Of a stretch of DNA of 64,000 nt, positions 9,251 through 19,022 are shown in pieces. The position numbers were made by a program, and so were the translations under genes. This stretch comes from Pseudomonas sp. PB101 (GTDB taxonomy: Bacteria; Pseudomonadota; Gammaproteobacteria; Pseudomonadales; Pseudomonadaceae): contig NZ_RWIR01000018.1 in the NCBI RefSeq assembly GCF_009764265.1, positions 106,004-170,003 on the forward strand. Direction: 5' to 3'. The first letter of the stretch is position 1. Each line of letters begins with the position of its first letter. The notes below the pieces were generated by a model. The model was given only the letters and a program-made list of their open reading frames with translations, searched no databases and was not told where the DNA came from.

Positions 9251-9550
9251 ATGGCTGGAACAATTGCGTGCCGTGGTCCGTCCTGGATCCTGCTATCCCT
9301 GCTCGCCGCCAATCTGGCGCTGACCAGCGGGTGTTCAGGCAAAACCAGCACAGCGCGTTATTCAGCGTCGAACATCGGTTCGGCCTGCTATGCCAAAGCC
9401 CTCCCCACGGTCGGCGAAGGTGGCCTTGCCTGGGGCGATACCCTGAACATGGCCCGGCAAAAATCCCTGAGCAATTGCGCCCGCTATGCCGGCCGATCGG
9501 GTGGCACGCCGAGCACTTGCCAAGTGGTGCTGGCAGAATGTAAGCACTGA
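9251..9550 (+). CDS. small putative lipoprotein
   Basis: The product has 99 residues, with an N-terminal hydrophobic stretch (WILLSLLAANLALTSGC) ending in a lipobox-like L-T-S-G-C, so Cys29 would be lipidated. The mature part has further cysteines (GSACYAKA, LSNCARYAG, STCQVVLAECKH) that could form disulfides in the periplasm. An upstream in-frame start at 9152 lacks sense because the signal would be buried. It is divergent from the hydrolase gene. No family was recognised. Confidence 0.65.
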   Translation: MAGTIACRGPSWILLSLLAANLALTSGCSGKTSTARYSASNIGSACYAKALPTVGEGGLAWGDTLNMARQKSLSNCARYAGRSGGTPSTCQVVLAECKH

Positions 9551-9709
9551 TGGGCGGTTTTTCGTTTCTGCGCCGCTTTTGCGTTTCTGTGCGACAGATC
9601 CCACTTCAGGGGCTCCCGCTTCACAGGCTCGTGGTGTTAGTTTTGAGATGTTTCTGACAAAGCGATCAGATATTTCTTACAACCTGCCTGCAAAGGAATG
9701 CCCCCAGCA

Positions 9710-11449
9710 ATGGATTTTTCACTCAAGCACCTGGCTGCGACCACCCTCATGCTCGCCAGCCTTTCGTCGTTCACCTCGGCTGCGCAAGCCAACATCACGC
9801 CAGAACAGAGCGCGGTCATCCTCAAGACTTTCAATGATGCGTCGGTCAAGGATTTCAGGCAGTTCCTCGCAAGCCTGGCCAAGAGCGATATCGCCAGGAC
9901 CGACAACCTCGGCGCGGCCATCGGTGCCTTCCTCGACAACAAGACGCTGTCCGCCGAGCAGCAGAACGAAATCCATCGTTTGCTCGGTCTTTATGCCCGG
10001 GTGAAATACGGCAGCGCGGCCACCGAAACCTTGAAGGAACTGGTAGCCATTCCGACAGTGAACGTGGAAGGGGTGGCCCAGCACGACAACCCTGAATTCA
10101 TCAAGATTGCCGAGAAGATCAAGGGGCTCGCCCAGGCGTTCAACCTGAACTTCCGCAACATCGACAATCGCGTCTACGAGATTTCCCTCGAAGGCAGCGG
10201 CGATGAAGTCGTGGGCATTCACGCCCACGCCGATGTGGTGCCGGTGACACCGGAGAACTGGGTGCTGCAGGACGGCACCCGCCTCGACCCGTTCAAGGTC
10301 ACCCTGATCGGCGATCGCATGTATGGCCGCGGCACCGAGGACGACAAGAACGGCATCGTGGTGGCGCTCTATGCCATGAAAATCATCAAGGAAGAAAAGC
10401 TGCCGCTGGCGCGCAACTTCAAGTTGCTGGTCGACACCACCGAAGAGACCACGGGCGACGCCATCCCCTACTATTTCGAACGCAACCCGACGCCCAACTA
10501 CAACCTGGCGCTCGATGGCGGCTACCCGGTGGTGATCGCCGAGAAAGGCTACGGCACCGTCATGGCCAGCTTCGCCAAGCGCGCTGGCGAGGGCAAAGGC
10601 GCAGAGATCATCTCGATGACCGGCGGCCTGGCCACCAACCAGATTCCGTCGACCTCGGTCGCGACCCTGGTGACCGACAAGCCCGCCGAACTGGCCGCCA
10701 GCCTGCAAACCGCCGGCAGCGAATACGCCAAGCGCAACGGCGGCAACTTCGAGGTGGCTGCCAAGGTCGACGGCAAGGACGTCAAGTTGACGGTCACCGG
10801 CGTGTCCGCGCACTCCTCGGAACCTGAATCCGGCGTCAACCCGGTGGCCAGGATGCTCGATTTCATCAATGGCCTCGACGGCAAGGTGGCGCTCAAGCAC
10901 AACCACATCACCGATGCCGCGCGCTACGCCGCCGACAACTGGGGCCTGGATTACCTGGGTGGCAAGTTGGGGGTCGGTTTTGCCGATGAGTTCATGGGCC
11001 CGCTGACCACTTCCCTGACCTATGTCGGGATGGACGACAAAGCCTTCAAGCTCGCGGTCAACCTGCGCGTGCCGAAGGGTAAGTCGCCTGAGGCGCTCAA
11101 GTCGGAGATCGCCGGCAAGCTGGACGCCTGGAGCAAGAAGACCCGCATCGCACCGACCTTCGAGCTGTCGATCGCCGAACCGATGTACCGCAACCCCGAG
11201 GGTGAATGGGTCAAGGCGCTGCTCGCGGTGGCCAGCGAAAACCTCGGCATGGAACACAAGTTCGGCACCTCGGCCGGCGCCACGTCCGTGCATGAACTGC
11301 CTAACGGCGTGCAATTCGGCCTGGCCATGCCGGACGTCAAATACACCGGGCACAACGACAACGAGTTCAAGACCACCGGGCAGTTCCTGCTGGACTTGCA
11401 GATCGTCACCGAAATGATGGGCCGCATCGGCCAATTGCCGAAACTGTGA
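9710..11449 (+). CDS. exported M20-family (PepV/dipeptidase-like) metallopeptidase
   Basis: The product has 579 residues with a signal peptide (MDFSLKHLAATTLMLASLSS, cleavage near AQA). The M20 co-catalytic zinc motifs are visible: GIHAHADVVPV near residue 172, GRGTEDDKNG near 205 and VDTTEETTGD near 243. A lid/dimerisation insertion (VTGVSAHSSEPESGVNP) and a C-terminal GTSAGATSVHELPNGV histidine follow. It therefore probably removes residues from small peptides in the periplasm. The ATG at 9710 is preferred over the one at 9698, which is glued to the AAGGA ribosome-binding site. A terminator-like hairpin follows at 11460. Confidence 0.9.
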   Translation: MDFSLKHLAATTLMLASLSSFTSAAQANITPEQSAVILKTFNDASVKDFRQFLASLAKSDIARTDNLGAAIGAFLDNKTLSAEQQNEIHRLLGLYARVKYGSAATETLKELVAIPTVNVEGVAQHDNPEFIKIAEKIKGLAQAFNLNFRNIDNRVYEISLEGSGDEVVGIHAHADVVPVTPENWVLQDGTRLDPFKVTLIGDRMYGRGTEDDKNGIVVALYAMKIIKEEKLPLARNFKLLVDTTEETTGDAIPYYFERNPTPNYNLALDGGYPVVIAEKGYGTVMASFAKRAGEGKGAEIISMTGGLATNQIPSTSVATLVTDKPAELAASLQTAGSEYAKRNGGNFEVAAKVDGKDVKLTVTGVSAHSSEPESGVNPVARMLDFINGLDGKVALKHNHITDAARYAADNWGLDYLGGKLGVGFADEFMGPLTTSLTYVGMDDKAFKLAVNLRVPKGKSPEALKSEIAGKLDAWSKKTRIAPTFELSIAEPMYRNPEGEWVKALLAVASENLGMEHKFGTSAGATSVHELPNGVQFGLAMPDVKYTGHNDNEFKTTGQFLLDLQIVTEMMGRIGQLPKL

Positions 11450-11459
11450 CACCTCTTCG

Positions 11460-11490
11460 GACCCGCCGCACTGGCGGGTCCTTTGCTTTC
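11460..11490 (+). terminator. hairpin terminator after M20 peptidase gene
   Basis: GACCCGCC and GGCGGGTC pair around a five-base loop ten bases after the stop codon and are followed by the pyrimidine-rich CTTTGCTTTC. The T tract is interrupted, so termination may be partial. Confidence 0.65.
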
Positions 11491-11514
11491 ACTCCAAAAT
11501 CACCTGCCGGCCCT

Positions 11515-11613
11515 TGTAGGAGCGAGCTTGCTCGCGAAAAACCCAAGGGCGCCACGGTGCGTCCGGTTTCCCGCGTCATCGTTACCCTCCATCGCGAGCA
11601 AGCTCGCTCCTAC
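11515..11613. repeat. inverted REP doublet (GAGCGAGCTTGCTCGC type)
   Basis: TGTAGGAGCGAGCTTGCTCG and its inverse (CGAGCAAGCTCGCTCCTAC) lie about 55 bases apart. This is a different REP subtype from those at 2364, 30101 and 43707. The right arm overlaps the stop codon of the DUF6124 gene, so the last codon of that gene is REP-derived. Confidence 0.85.
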
Positions 11614-11930
11614 GGGTCGATTTGATCCAGCACCCGGTTCGCCGTGATCTCCGCCAGCATCACGCTGTTGGAAATCCCCAGCAGCGCATTGCGCGACCCA
11701 CCGTCCAGGTGATCCACCAACTGATGGACCATCACATCGACCGACGCGAGGGTTTCGACCAGATAAACCATCAAGGTTTCGGAACTCGCCTGCGGGTCCA
11801 CGGAGAACAGGGTGCCGGGTGTGCGCGGTGTGGCTTTGATATCGGCAATCGAGGGGATGTGAAAATCGAGGGCGGCTTCGTGTGGGGAGACCGGATCGGC
11901 GTCCGGTGGGTTTGGCGTTACCTTGAACAT
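11610..11930 (-). CDS. DUF6124-family small protein
   Basis: The product has 106 residues starting MFKVTPNPPDADPVSP, the characteristic beginning of a small protein family that is multicopy in Pseudomonas. The C-terminal half (TLMVYLVETLASVDVMVHQL, then RNALLGISNSVMLAEITANR) forms amphipathic helices. GGAG sits 8 bases before the ATG; longer in-frame starts upstream are not plausible. Function is unknown. The middle of the protein is shorter than family members I recall, so some lineage-specific deletion is possible. Confidence 0.8.
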   Translation of the reverse strand: MFKVTPNPPDADPVSPHEAALDFHIPSIADIKATPRTPGTLFSVDPQASSETLMVYLVETLASVDVMVHQLVDHLDGGSRNALLGISNSVMLAEITANRVLDQIDP

Positions 11931-12254
11931 ATTTCTGTCTCCAAAAAATGGAGCCATCACCGACTTGCGACTAAACAAGGGGGTGGCAGCTGTACGCAGG
12001 TTAGTCGACCGGGGAGACACGAAACCGGCGCGCCCGAAGGCGCCCTGCGCACAGCTACCATGAAGTGCAGGCATGAAATGACCTGACTGTCTGGATGCAA
12101 ATACGCTTCGTGAAACCATCGGGCGACTAAACCCGATCACTGATGGGCAGTGACACGATTCAAGTTACCGATGGTCCCCAAGGCGCACAAGCCGGCGGAT
12201 TCTGGCGTAACCGTAGGCAACGGCGCAAGGTCTTGTAGCTTGCATGAAGCAATC
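11931..12254. other. leader/intergenic region upstream of DUF6124 gene
   Basis: This 324-bp stretch carries no supported gene. On the minus strand it would be the 5' leader of the DUF6124 gene. It contains a small hairpin (GCGCC-UUCG-GGCGC in minus sense, 12030-12043) with a stable UUCG tetraloop. Promoter elements were not identified with confidence. Confidence 0.4.
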
Positions 12255-12745
12255 TTAAACGCCTTTAAACAAACGCTCTGTAGCCCCGGCGAAATTGAAA
12301 AAACATCGTTAAACACATTGATCTCATCCACTTGGCTGCACGCCAAGGTGCCAATCTGGCGCTCTTTCCCGAACTCTCTCAGCGGTTACGAACCAAAGCT
12401 GGCGGAAGTATTGTCCTGGCACCCGGCATTTGCTACGAGTCATTGCAATCAAGCCATGCCGAACAAGCCGCAGAGTCGGGCGCTCAGGTCTATCTGGCAA
12501 GCGTGGCAAAGTCTGAGAGAGGCGTTGCATCGGCATACAGCCATTATCCGACGATTGCTAAAAAGCTCTCCATGACTGTGTTGATGGCAAATTATGTAGG
12601 TGCCACCGACAACTTTATAGCAGCAGGTCTGTCTGCCATCTGGAACAGTGACGGTGAAATCGTTTGCAGTACCGATGCCTTTCAAGAGGCATTGCTTGCG
12701 TACAACTTGCAGACTGGGGAAACCGGCATTTTCAGCGTGACTTGA
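12255..12745 (+). pseudogene. decayed carbon-nitrogen hydrolase (nitrilase family)
   Basis: Pieces of one nitrilase-family protein lie in different frames. QTLCSPGEIEK is followed, after a one-base loss in an A run near 12300, by HIDLIHLAARQGANLALFPELS, with the catalytic Glu. SGYEPKLAE then sits in another frame, and the rest is missing until APGICYESLQ (catalytic Cys near 12432) and a C-terminal part ending GETGIFSVT. The catalytic Lys region is deleted. The total is about 490 bp, against some 750-800 bp for an intact gene. An open frame of 137 codons (12332-12745) survives but cannot encode an active enzyme. Confidence 0.75.
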
Positions 12746-12794
12746 AACCTGCTCTTGATCGCCGCTGCCTCCAAAACGACCGGCTGTAATGGGT

Positions 12795-12826
12795 CGACTG
12801 CTGCCCCTCGTGACGGGCAGCAATCG
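12795..12826. repeat. short palindromic repeat, copy 1
   Basis: CGACTGCTGCCC and GGGCAGCAATCG flank CTCGTGAC; the unit begins GGGT and is followed by GCCAAAAGCAGAC. Similar units occur at 13862, 14479 and 63841. It lies just after the nitrilase remnant and could act as a bidirectional terminator-like hairpin. Confidence 0.6.
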
Positions 12827-13026
12827 GCCAAAAGCAGACATCCCGCAACGTCCGCCAGTGGGCTACTTCAGCTTGTCACGACAGGCCGAGATCAGCAGAC
12901 GGCTTTTCGGGCTATTCGACGTAAAGTTCGCGAAGTTTTCAGATTTCCCTCTAGCGTGGCTCATTGGAATGATGGCAAATTGATTCTCTCGAATCGCTAT
13001 TTCTTTTTGCGCTTACAGGAGTTCTC

Positions 13027-13818
13027 GTGAGCAAACCATCCAATGATCTTGAGCGAAAGCTAATGCTCGCTGCCGACAATCCGGCGAATCGCCCCGAGTT
13101 CTACAAGGCATTAATGGCGTCCGATGTTTACGTAATCGGCTTTACAGATTCTGAAGGCGAAGAAATTAGAACAATTCCTACCGGCGACAAGTTATCAATA
13201 GTGAGTTGGGAAAAGAATGACGGTACGCCAATCATTCCGTTCTTCACCAGCCTCGAAGCATTGCAGCGTGCCTTGAAGGAAGAGTCGAAATATGTGGCTT
13301 TACCAGCCAAAAGCTTCTTTGAAATGACCCTTGGGTCATTCTTGATGCTCAACCCAGCCTCATCCTATGGCAAAGAGTTCTTTCCTGACGAAATACATGC
13401 ACTACTAGAAACGGGTGTGAACCATGCTCCGCAGACTAGAGTAGTTCAGAAGGAAACCAAGGTACTGCTCGGTCAGCCAGCCAATTATCCATCAGAGATG
13501 GTGTCCGCGCTCACATCACTTCTGGCGAAGCATTCGGCTGTTAAGGCTGCGTATTTGTGCTTAATGCAAGATCCATCAAGCAGTGAAAAACCGTCACTGG
13601 TCGTTGGTTTTGACGGTGATAAGGACCTTGCTGAGGCAATGAAGGAAGCTGGCTCAGTGGCCGCGGATACAGCCCCCAAGGGGGACGCGGTTGATTTTGT
13701 TGTTCTCAAAAAGGGCGAATCGGGAGTTAGCAATTACATGCTCAAATCTGTGAAGCCATTTTACGAACGCACTTGGGGGGCCAAATTGCGCTCACTATTC
13801 TCTCCGGGCAAGGTATAG
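13027..13818 (+). CDS. SseB-domain protein
   Basis: The product has 263 residues. Residues about 8-125 match the SseB N-terminal domain (NRPEFYKALMASDVYVIG, IPFFTSLEALQRAL, MTLGSFLMLNPASSYGKEFF, EIHALLETG). Residues about 145-255 match the SseB C-terminal domain (LLGQPANYPSEMVSAL, AAYLCLMQDP). SseB was named for enhanced serine sensitivity; its biochemical role is unclear. The start is GTG at 13027 with AGGAG five bases upstream. Base use is clearly AT-richer than the neighbours, suggesting recent transfer. It stands between palindromic repeat copies 1 and 2. Confidence 0.85.
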   Translation: MSKPSNDLERKLMLAADNPANRPEFYKALMASDVYVIGFTDSEGEEIRTIPTGDKLSIVSWEKNDGTPIIPFFTSLEALQRALKEESKYVALPAKSFFEMTLGSFLMLNPASSYGKEFFPDEIHALLETGVNHAPQTRVVQKETKVLLGQPANYPSEMVSALTSLLAKHSAVKAAYLCLMQDPSSSEKPSLVVGFDGDKDLAEAMKEAGSVAADTAPKGDAVDFVVLKKGESGVSNYMLKSVKPFYERTWGAKLRSLFSPGKV

Positions 13819-13861
13819 CGAATCATTCCCGCGAACCGCGCTGTGAATGTCAGCAAAGTGT

Positions 13862-13893
13862 CGATTTCTGCCCATCGTGGCAGGCAGAAATCG
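13862..13893. repeat. short palindromic repeat, copy 2
   Basis: CGATTTCTGCC and GGCAGAAATCG form a perfect 11-base inverted repeat around CATCGTGGCA, followed by GCC. It lies 44 bases after the SseB-domain gene and may terminate it. Confidence 0.65.
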
Positions 13894-14066
13894 GCCAGTA
13901 TCTGCCGGTGAATGTAATGCTGGAAAGTAAATGGCTATGCTTGATCTGATACCGAGATTGGTCTCCCCTCAATTGGTAAAGATGGACAGCCTTTAACGGT
14001 GATGGCGTACAGTGTCGTTTCAAATTTTGACCCTAACTGGACCATTGAAACTCGGAGCTTTAGCAA

Positions 14067-14372
14067 ATGATCGCTGTTGATGCTGCCGCAAAAGAGTTTG
14101 TTCGATTGCTCGATGTTGCAATCGCTATTGCAAAAAAAATAAAGGCGCGTACCAGGGATGCATTTATTGTTGAGTCTGCAGACACAACAGTGAAAAATCT
14201 TATGGGCTTCCGCGATATGGCAATCTCTGGCGGGCTTCCGAGACCATCAAAGGGCGAAGTTCCTCAAGGAACTGGCCTTGGATTGACTCGTGGAGTTGGG
14301 GAGTGGACAGAGGATGATGATTTGCTTGATGCTGTTTACGAGGTCGAAAGCCACTATAAAAAATTAATGTAA
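14067..14372 (+). CDS. orphan small protein, 101 residues
   Basis: I do not recognise this protein. It is preceded by GGAG ten bases before the ATG. The N-terminal half is helical (IAVDAAAKEFVRLLDVAIAI, then KKIKARTRD). The middle has RPSKGEVPQGTGLGLTRG and the end is acidic and helical (EWTEDDDLLDAVYEVES). There is no signal peptide or membrane segment. Base composition is AT-rich like the SseB gene, and the gene sits between palindromic repeats copies 2 and 3. A cargo or immunity-type gene is conceivable, but no toxin partner is visible. Confidence 0.65.
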   Translation: MIAVDAAAKEFVRLLDVAIAIAKKIKARTRDAFIVESADTTVKNLMGFRDMAISGGLPRPSKGEVPQGTGLGLTRGVGEWTEDDDLLDAVYEVESHYKKLM

Positions 14373-14478
14373 ATTTAGGTTAGGTCACGCCCGGCTTGCC
14401 AGGCAGTGTTGTTCCAAACAGGTATTCCATTGGCGGCTTCTAGCCGGTTTCTGCCCCACATGGAGGGCCGCTATGGGT

Positions 14479-14510
14479 CGATTACAGCCCGTCGTGACAA
14501 GCCGAAATCG
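14479..14510. repeat. short palindromic repeat, copy 3 (degenerate)
   Basis: GGGTCGATTACAGCCCGTCG with GACAAGCCGAAATCGGCC and AAAAGCGAAC downstream. The arms match copies 1 and 2 with several mismatches. It lies between the orphan gene and the convergent histidine kinase gene. Confidence 0.5.
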
Positions 14511-14573
14511 GCCAAAAGCGAACGCTCACCCGCTCTCATGCGCATGAGCCATGACTATCCACCGACTGAATGT

Positions 14574-17500
14574 TCAGGACAGGCTTTCCAGTAACTCCAG
14601 CGCCTGATCGAAATCGAAGCACTGCGCTTGCTCGACAACCCGGTGCAACTGCTCGGCCATCTTCGGGTCCGAAGCCAGCCCCTGGAGTTTGAGCAAGGCC
14701 GTCAGGGCCTGGGTGTCGCTCTCGGCCAGCAGAGACCGGGTGTGGGCCAATTGCACATGCCATGCGCTGTCGAGTGGCGTGGTTGATGAGTCTGCGGACG
14801 ATGTCGCTTCGCCGAGTACCGATAGTCCTTCCAGCACCGGTGTCAGGTGGCGTTCAACCTCCGCCAGCCGCTCGGCCAGCGCTTGCTCGGCGCCAGCGCT
14901 TTGGCACGCCTGCTCCAGCGCAGCGGCCGCGTTCGCCACTGCAACGGCACCAATGTTGCCCGCCGTGCCCCGCAAGGTATGGGCCAGCCTGGCAGCCGCC
15001 AAAGGATCGCCCGGGCCTCGGGCAGCGAGGAACTCGCTGCAAAAAGCCTGGTGGCTGGAGCGAAACTTGCGCAGCAGGCGCAGGTAGAGTTCAACCTTGC
15101 CCATGCAGGTGCCCAGGCCCGCTTTCAAATCAATACCGGGAAGGCTGGCGGGCAGTCTCGTCGCTGTCGCCGTGGTGCCCGGCGAAACTTCCGCCGACTT
15201 CGCGCCACGGTCAGGACGCGGATGTATCCACTTGGCGATCGTGGCGAACATATCCTCGACGTTCAAGGGCTTGGAGATGTGGTCGTTCATGCCGCAGGAC
15301 AGCGCCCGCTCACGGTCTCCCGCCATGGCGTTGGCCGTCATGGCGATCACCGGCAGGTTCGCCCAGCGTGGCTGCTCACGTATCTTGCGGGTCGCGGTAT
15401 AACCGTCCATCACCGGCATCTGGCAGTCCATCAACACGCCATCGAAGTCGGCGTCACGCGCCAGTTGCTCAAGCGCTTCTGCGCCGTGAACGGCCAGACA
15501 CAGCTCGATACCGGCGCTTTCCAGCAGTTCACAGGCGAGCTCGCGGTTCAGCTCATTGTCTTCCACCAACAGCAATCGCGCGCCACGCAGGCTGGCCATG
15601 GCGCTGGCGCTCTGACCGAGTCGTTCGCTGGTGCGGGTATCGGCCTGGGGTATCTTGCCGAGCACTGTGCCCAGCGCCTCAAGCAAAGTGGACGGCGTCA
15701 CCGGCTTGGTCAGGACCACCGGCAGTTGAATGCCGTGCCGGCTGGCCACTTCACGAGCCTCCTCGCGACCGAAAGCCGTGACCATGATCACCGACGGCGT
15801 TTGCGCCAGTTTGGCGGCACGCATCTGCCGTACCGTCTCCACACCATCCATGCCCGGCATGCGCCAATCCATCAGCACCAGATCATAGGGCAGTGTCTTC
15901 GCCTCAGCCTCCAGCAGCATGTCCAGTGCGGCCCGGCCACTGTGCGCGACGTCCACCTCCACGCCAAAACTGCGCGCCATGCTGGACAGGATCTCGCGCG
16001 CGCTGGCGTTGTCATCGACCACCAATACACGGCTGCCCAGCAACTCATCGGCAGTCACCATGCGCCGCAACTGGCTGTCGCGCTGCACGCCCAGGCTCAC
16101 CTCGAAATGAAAAGTGGAACCCTGGCCCGGCTCGCTCTCGACCCAGATGTGTCCGCCCATCAACTCCACCAGATGCCGGGAGATGGCCAGGCCCAACCCG
16201 GTGCCACCGTACTTGCGGGTGGTCGAGCTATCGGCCTGGCTGAACGGTTGAAACAGGCGCGAGCACTGTTCGGTGCTCATGCCGATCCCGCTGTCACGTA
16301 CCCAGAAATGCAATTGCACCTGCTCTGCTGCCGAACCTCGCCGCTCTACTCCGAGCACGATCTCGCCCTGCTCGGTGAACTTCGTCGCATTGTTGCCCAG
16401 ATTGATCAGCACCTGGCCGAGACGCAATGGATCGCCGATCAAGGCAGTCGGCAGTTCGGCATCGGTGCTGAACAGCAATTCCAGGCCTTTGTCCTCGGCT
16501 TTCAGTCCAATCATGCTGGCAAAGCCGTCGAGCACGTCCTCGAGGTGGAAGGGAATGTGCTCCAGGTGCATCTTGCCGGCCTCGATCCTGGAGAAGTCGA
16601 GGATGTCGTTGATGATCACCAGCAGGTATTCCGCTGAACGATGGACCTTTTCGATGTAGTTGCGCTGGCGGTGGTCGAGTTCGGTTCGCAGTGCCAGGTA
16701 GCTCATGCCGATGATGGCGTTCATCGGCGTGCGGATCTCGTGACTCATGGTGGCGAGGAAATTGCTCTTGGCCCGGGTCGCCTCTTCCGCGGCCTCGCGT
16801 GCGCGCTGCACCTCGGCCTCGGCGATCTTGCGCGCGGTGATGTCGAAGTACCAGTTGGCCCCCATGCCCCGCTCTCCCGGCGTCATCGTGACGGACGAAA
16901 CCAGTACGTCGACGCGCCCGCCTGTGGCACGTTTCAGGGTCGTCTCGAAGTTCAGCACCGGACCTTGCGATGCCGCTTCAAGAAAGCGCTGGTGCGCCGC
17001 AGGGTCGACCCAGAACTGCCCCGGATCCACACCCTCGAGCTCAGCCAGACGCGTTCCGAACAAGCTGTCGAACTGCGGATTACAGTAGGTCGGACGGCCA
17101 TCGACGTCTCTGATCACCATGGCCACCGGGCTGCTGTCCAGGACCGAGCGCAACTGTGCCTCGCTGGCCTTGAGTGCCGCCTGCAGATGACGGCGTTCGC
17201 TCACGTCACGCACCGAAGCGCACACGCATGCTCCACCCCCTTCCAGGCTCGGCAGGTGCGACAGGCTGATCTCTGCCGAGAACAGACTGCCGTCCTTGCG
17301 CACGCCTTGCAGGTCGTCGAGGTTGGCGCCCATCTGGCGGGTTTCGCCGTGGGCCATGAAGCCCTTGCGCAGCGCCACGTGACGCCCTCGACTGGCCAAC
17401 GGCACCAGGCGATCGATGGACTCGCCGAGCAGCTCGCCGGCGCTATAGCCGAACAACTGATCCAGTTGGCGATTGGTGCGCAGGATCTGTCCTTCGGCAT

Positions 17501-18971
17501 CCACCACCAGCATGCCGTCCGGCGCCGCTTCGATAATCCCGCGATACCAGGCCTCGGTCGCGCGCAACGCCGATTGCTGGGATTCGAGTGCTTGCGCCTG
17601 CTGCTCCAGTTGCAGCGCCTGTGCCGACATTTCATTGGCCTGGCGCCGGGTTTCGGCCAACAGGGTCTTGACCGCCTGATTACGCTCCAGAATCGCCATG
17701 GCCGCGGCCAAACGCGGGGTAGCTTCCTGCAACAGCAGCATTTCGCGTTCGCCCAAAGGCTCCAGGCCAGCCAGCTCGAGCACTCCCAGCAAGCGCTCGC
17801 CACGCACAATGGGTTGCAGCAGCAGGCAACGGGCCGGGACCTCGCCCAGCGGCGAGCGCAAGCGCCAGTATTGCTCCGGCATCGCCTGAAACTGACGTGG
17901 CAGGCGATCCACCGCGCACTGCCCCAGCAGGCCATCGCCGAACATGACTTGCGCCTCGGGTGGCCGCTCGGGATCGGTGGCATAACGCCCCATCAGCTGC
18001 AGCGTCCCGGCGTCCTCCTGTGCGCTGTACAGCACCCCTTGGCAAATTCCGTGCAGGCTCGCCAAACATTGCAGGAACACCTGCGCCAGTTCCTCCGGCG
18101 TTTCTGCCTGCTGCAGATCGACCTGCAATTGTGCGGTATGCGCCTTGATCCAGCGTTGACGCTCAAGCTGTTGGGACTCGGTCTGCAGTTTGGCGATGGC
18201 GCGCGCCAGGTCGCCCGTTTCGTTGTTCAGGTCGGTGTGGGGAATCGGTTGATCGAGCTGCCCCGAGGCCAAGTGATCGACCGCCACCCGCACCCGGTTG
18301 AGCGGATTGCGAATCGACTGGCTGACGACCCAGGACAACAGCAACGCCAGCGACAAGCCACCGAACAACAGTACATAAGTGAGCATGGTGCTGTGCTCGG
18401 CAAACTCGGCGATGTCCTTGGCCGTGTCGCGAATCGAAGCTTCCTTGATCTGGGCGATCGCATACAAAAGGGCGTCGGCCTGCTGGGCAATCTGCTGGAA
18501 CTCGGTGCTGTTGAGCAACAACAGCGCCTTGCTCTGCTGGCCCTGGTCGATCAACACGAAGGCCCGGTCGCTTTGGCCCTGCAATTGTTGCAGCAGCAGG
18601 TCGAATTCAGCCAGACGCGCCAGGTTTTCCGCACGCTTGAGGGTCACTTTTGCTTGGGCCACAGACTGCTGCAGGCGGTCCTGGGTATCACGCAACCGCT
18701 GCAGGGATTCGACGCGAATCTGTGCGCTGTCGGTGCCCACCGCGCGCTGCAATCCTTGCATCATTTGCGGCAGGAGCACCCGTGCTTCCTGCAGGTGCTC
18801 CATGCCGACCAGTTCCTGCAGATAGAGGTTCTGCATGTCCTGCTTCAGCGATTGCTGGGTACGCAGGCTTTGCACGCCGAGCACCAGCACCAACAGCAGC
18901 AGCGCAGCGAAACCCAGGATCAGTTTGTGAAGCAGCGCCAGGCGCTCAAGCAGGTTGCGCAATCGGGCCAT
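14574..18971 (-). CDS. hybrid sensor histidine kinase (HAMP-GAF-PAS-PAS-HK-REC-REC-HPt)
   Basis: The product has 1465 residues. Order: membrane helix (about 17-34), extracytoplasmic helical sensor (about 35-193), second helix with [16 protein letters not shown] (about 195-215), HAMP, GAF-like domain (about 290-430), PAS (near 480) and PAS (near 610). HisKA follows with [14 protein letters not shown] (phospho-His near 755), then HATPase with [18 protein letters not shown]. Two receiver domains follow ([12 protein letters not shown] and [12 protein letters not shown]) and a C-terminal HPt ([16 protein letters not shown]). This is an unorthodox phosphorelay kinase of the BarA/TorS class. The ATG at 18971 with GAGG just upstream is preferred over the TTG at 18983. 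It lies 51 bp after the HD-GYP gene, probably in one operon. Confidence 0.93.
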   Translation of the reverse strand: MARLRNLLERLALLHKLILGFAALLLLVLVLGVQSLRTQQSLKQDMQNLYLQELVGMEHLQEARVLLPQMMQGLQRAVGTDSAQIRVESLQRLRDTQDRLQQSVAQAKVTLKRAENLARLAEFDLLLQQLQGQSDRAFVLIDQGQQSKALLLLNSTEFQQIAQQADALLYAIAQIKEASIRDTAKDIAEFAEHSTMLTYVLLFGGLSLALLLSWVVSQSIRNPLNRVRVAVDHLASGQLDQPIPHTDLNNETGDLARAIAKLQTESQQLERQRWIKAHTAQLQVDLQQAETPEELAQVFLQCLASLHGICQGVLYSAQEDAGTLQLMGRYATDPERPPEAQVMFGDGLLGQCAVDRLPRQFQAMPEQYWRLRSPLGEVPARCLLLQPIVRGERLLGVLELAGLEPLGEREMLLLQEATPRLAAAMAILERNQAVKTLLAETRRQANEMSAQALQLEQQAQALESQQSALRATEAWYRGIIEAAPDGMLVVDAEGQILRTNRQLDQLFGYSAGELLGESIDRLVPLASRGRHVALRKGFMAHGETRQMGANLDDLQGVRKDGSLFSAEISLSHLPSLEGGGACVCASVRDVSERRHLQAALKASEAQLRSVLDSSPVAMVIRDVDGRPTYCNPQFDSLFGTRLAELEGVDPGQFWVDPAAHQRFLEAASQGPVLNFETTLKRATGGRVDVLVSSVTMTPGERGMGANWYFDITARKIAEAEVQRAREAAEEATRAKSNFLATMSHEIRTPMNAIIGMSYLALRTELDHRQRNYIEKVHRSAEYLLVIINDILDFSRIEAGKMHLEHIPFHLEDVLDGFASMIGLKAEDKGLELLFSTDAELPTALIGDPLRLGQVLINLGNNATKFTEQGEIVLGVERRGSAAEQVQLHFWVRDSGIGMSTEQCSRLFQPFSQADSSTTRKYGGTGLGLAISRHLVELMGGHIWVESEPGQGSTFHFEVSLGVQRDSQLRRMVTADELLGSRVLVVDDNASAREILSSMARSFGVEVDVAHSGRAALDMLLEAEAKTLPYDLVLMDWRMPGMDGVETVRQMRAAKLAQTPSVIMVTAFGREEAREVASRHGIQLPVVLTKPVTPSTLLEALGTVLGKIPQADTRTSERLGQSASAMASLRGARLLLVEDNELNRELACELLESAGIELCLAVHGAEALEQLARDADFDGVLMDCQMPVMDGYTATRKIREQPRWANLPVIAMTANAMAGDRERALSCGMNDHISKPLNVEDMFATIAKWIHPRPDRGAKSAEVSPGTTATATRLPASLPGIDLKAGLGTCMGKVELYLRLLRKFRSSHQAFCSEFLAARGPGDPLAAARLAHTLRGTAGNIGAVAVANAAAALEQACQSAGAEQALAERLAEVERHLTPVLEGLSVLGEATSSADSSTTPLDSAWHVQLAHTRSLLAESDTQALTALLKLQGLASDPKMAEQLHRVVEQAQCFDFDQALELLESLS

Positions 18972-19022
18972 GACTATCCTCAAGGACCTGGTGAAAACAC
19001 TGACAAAGGGGTAACAGCGGGT

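Noticed and set aside
9719..11452. 577-codon minus-strand frame over the M20 peptidase
   Set aside because: Antisense artefact; the plus frame has signal peptide and zinc motifs.
12332..12745. Functional 137-residue nitrilase
   Set aside because: The N-terminal part lies in other frames and the catalytic Lys region is deleted.
13027..14372. Toxin-antitoxin pair (SseB-domain gene and orphan gene)
   Set aside because: The genes are 248 bp apart, each with its own ribosome-binding site and separated by a palindrome; no toxin motif seen.
12141..14573. Insertion sequence or integrative element
   Set aside because: No transposase, integrase, terminal inverted repeats or direct target duplications were found; only short palindromes and atypical composition.
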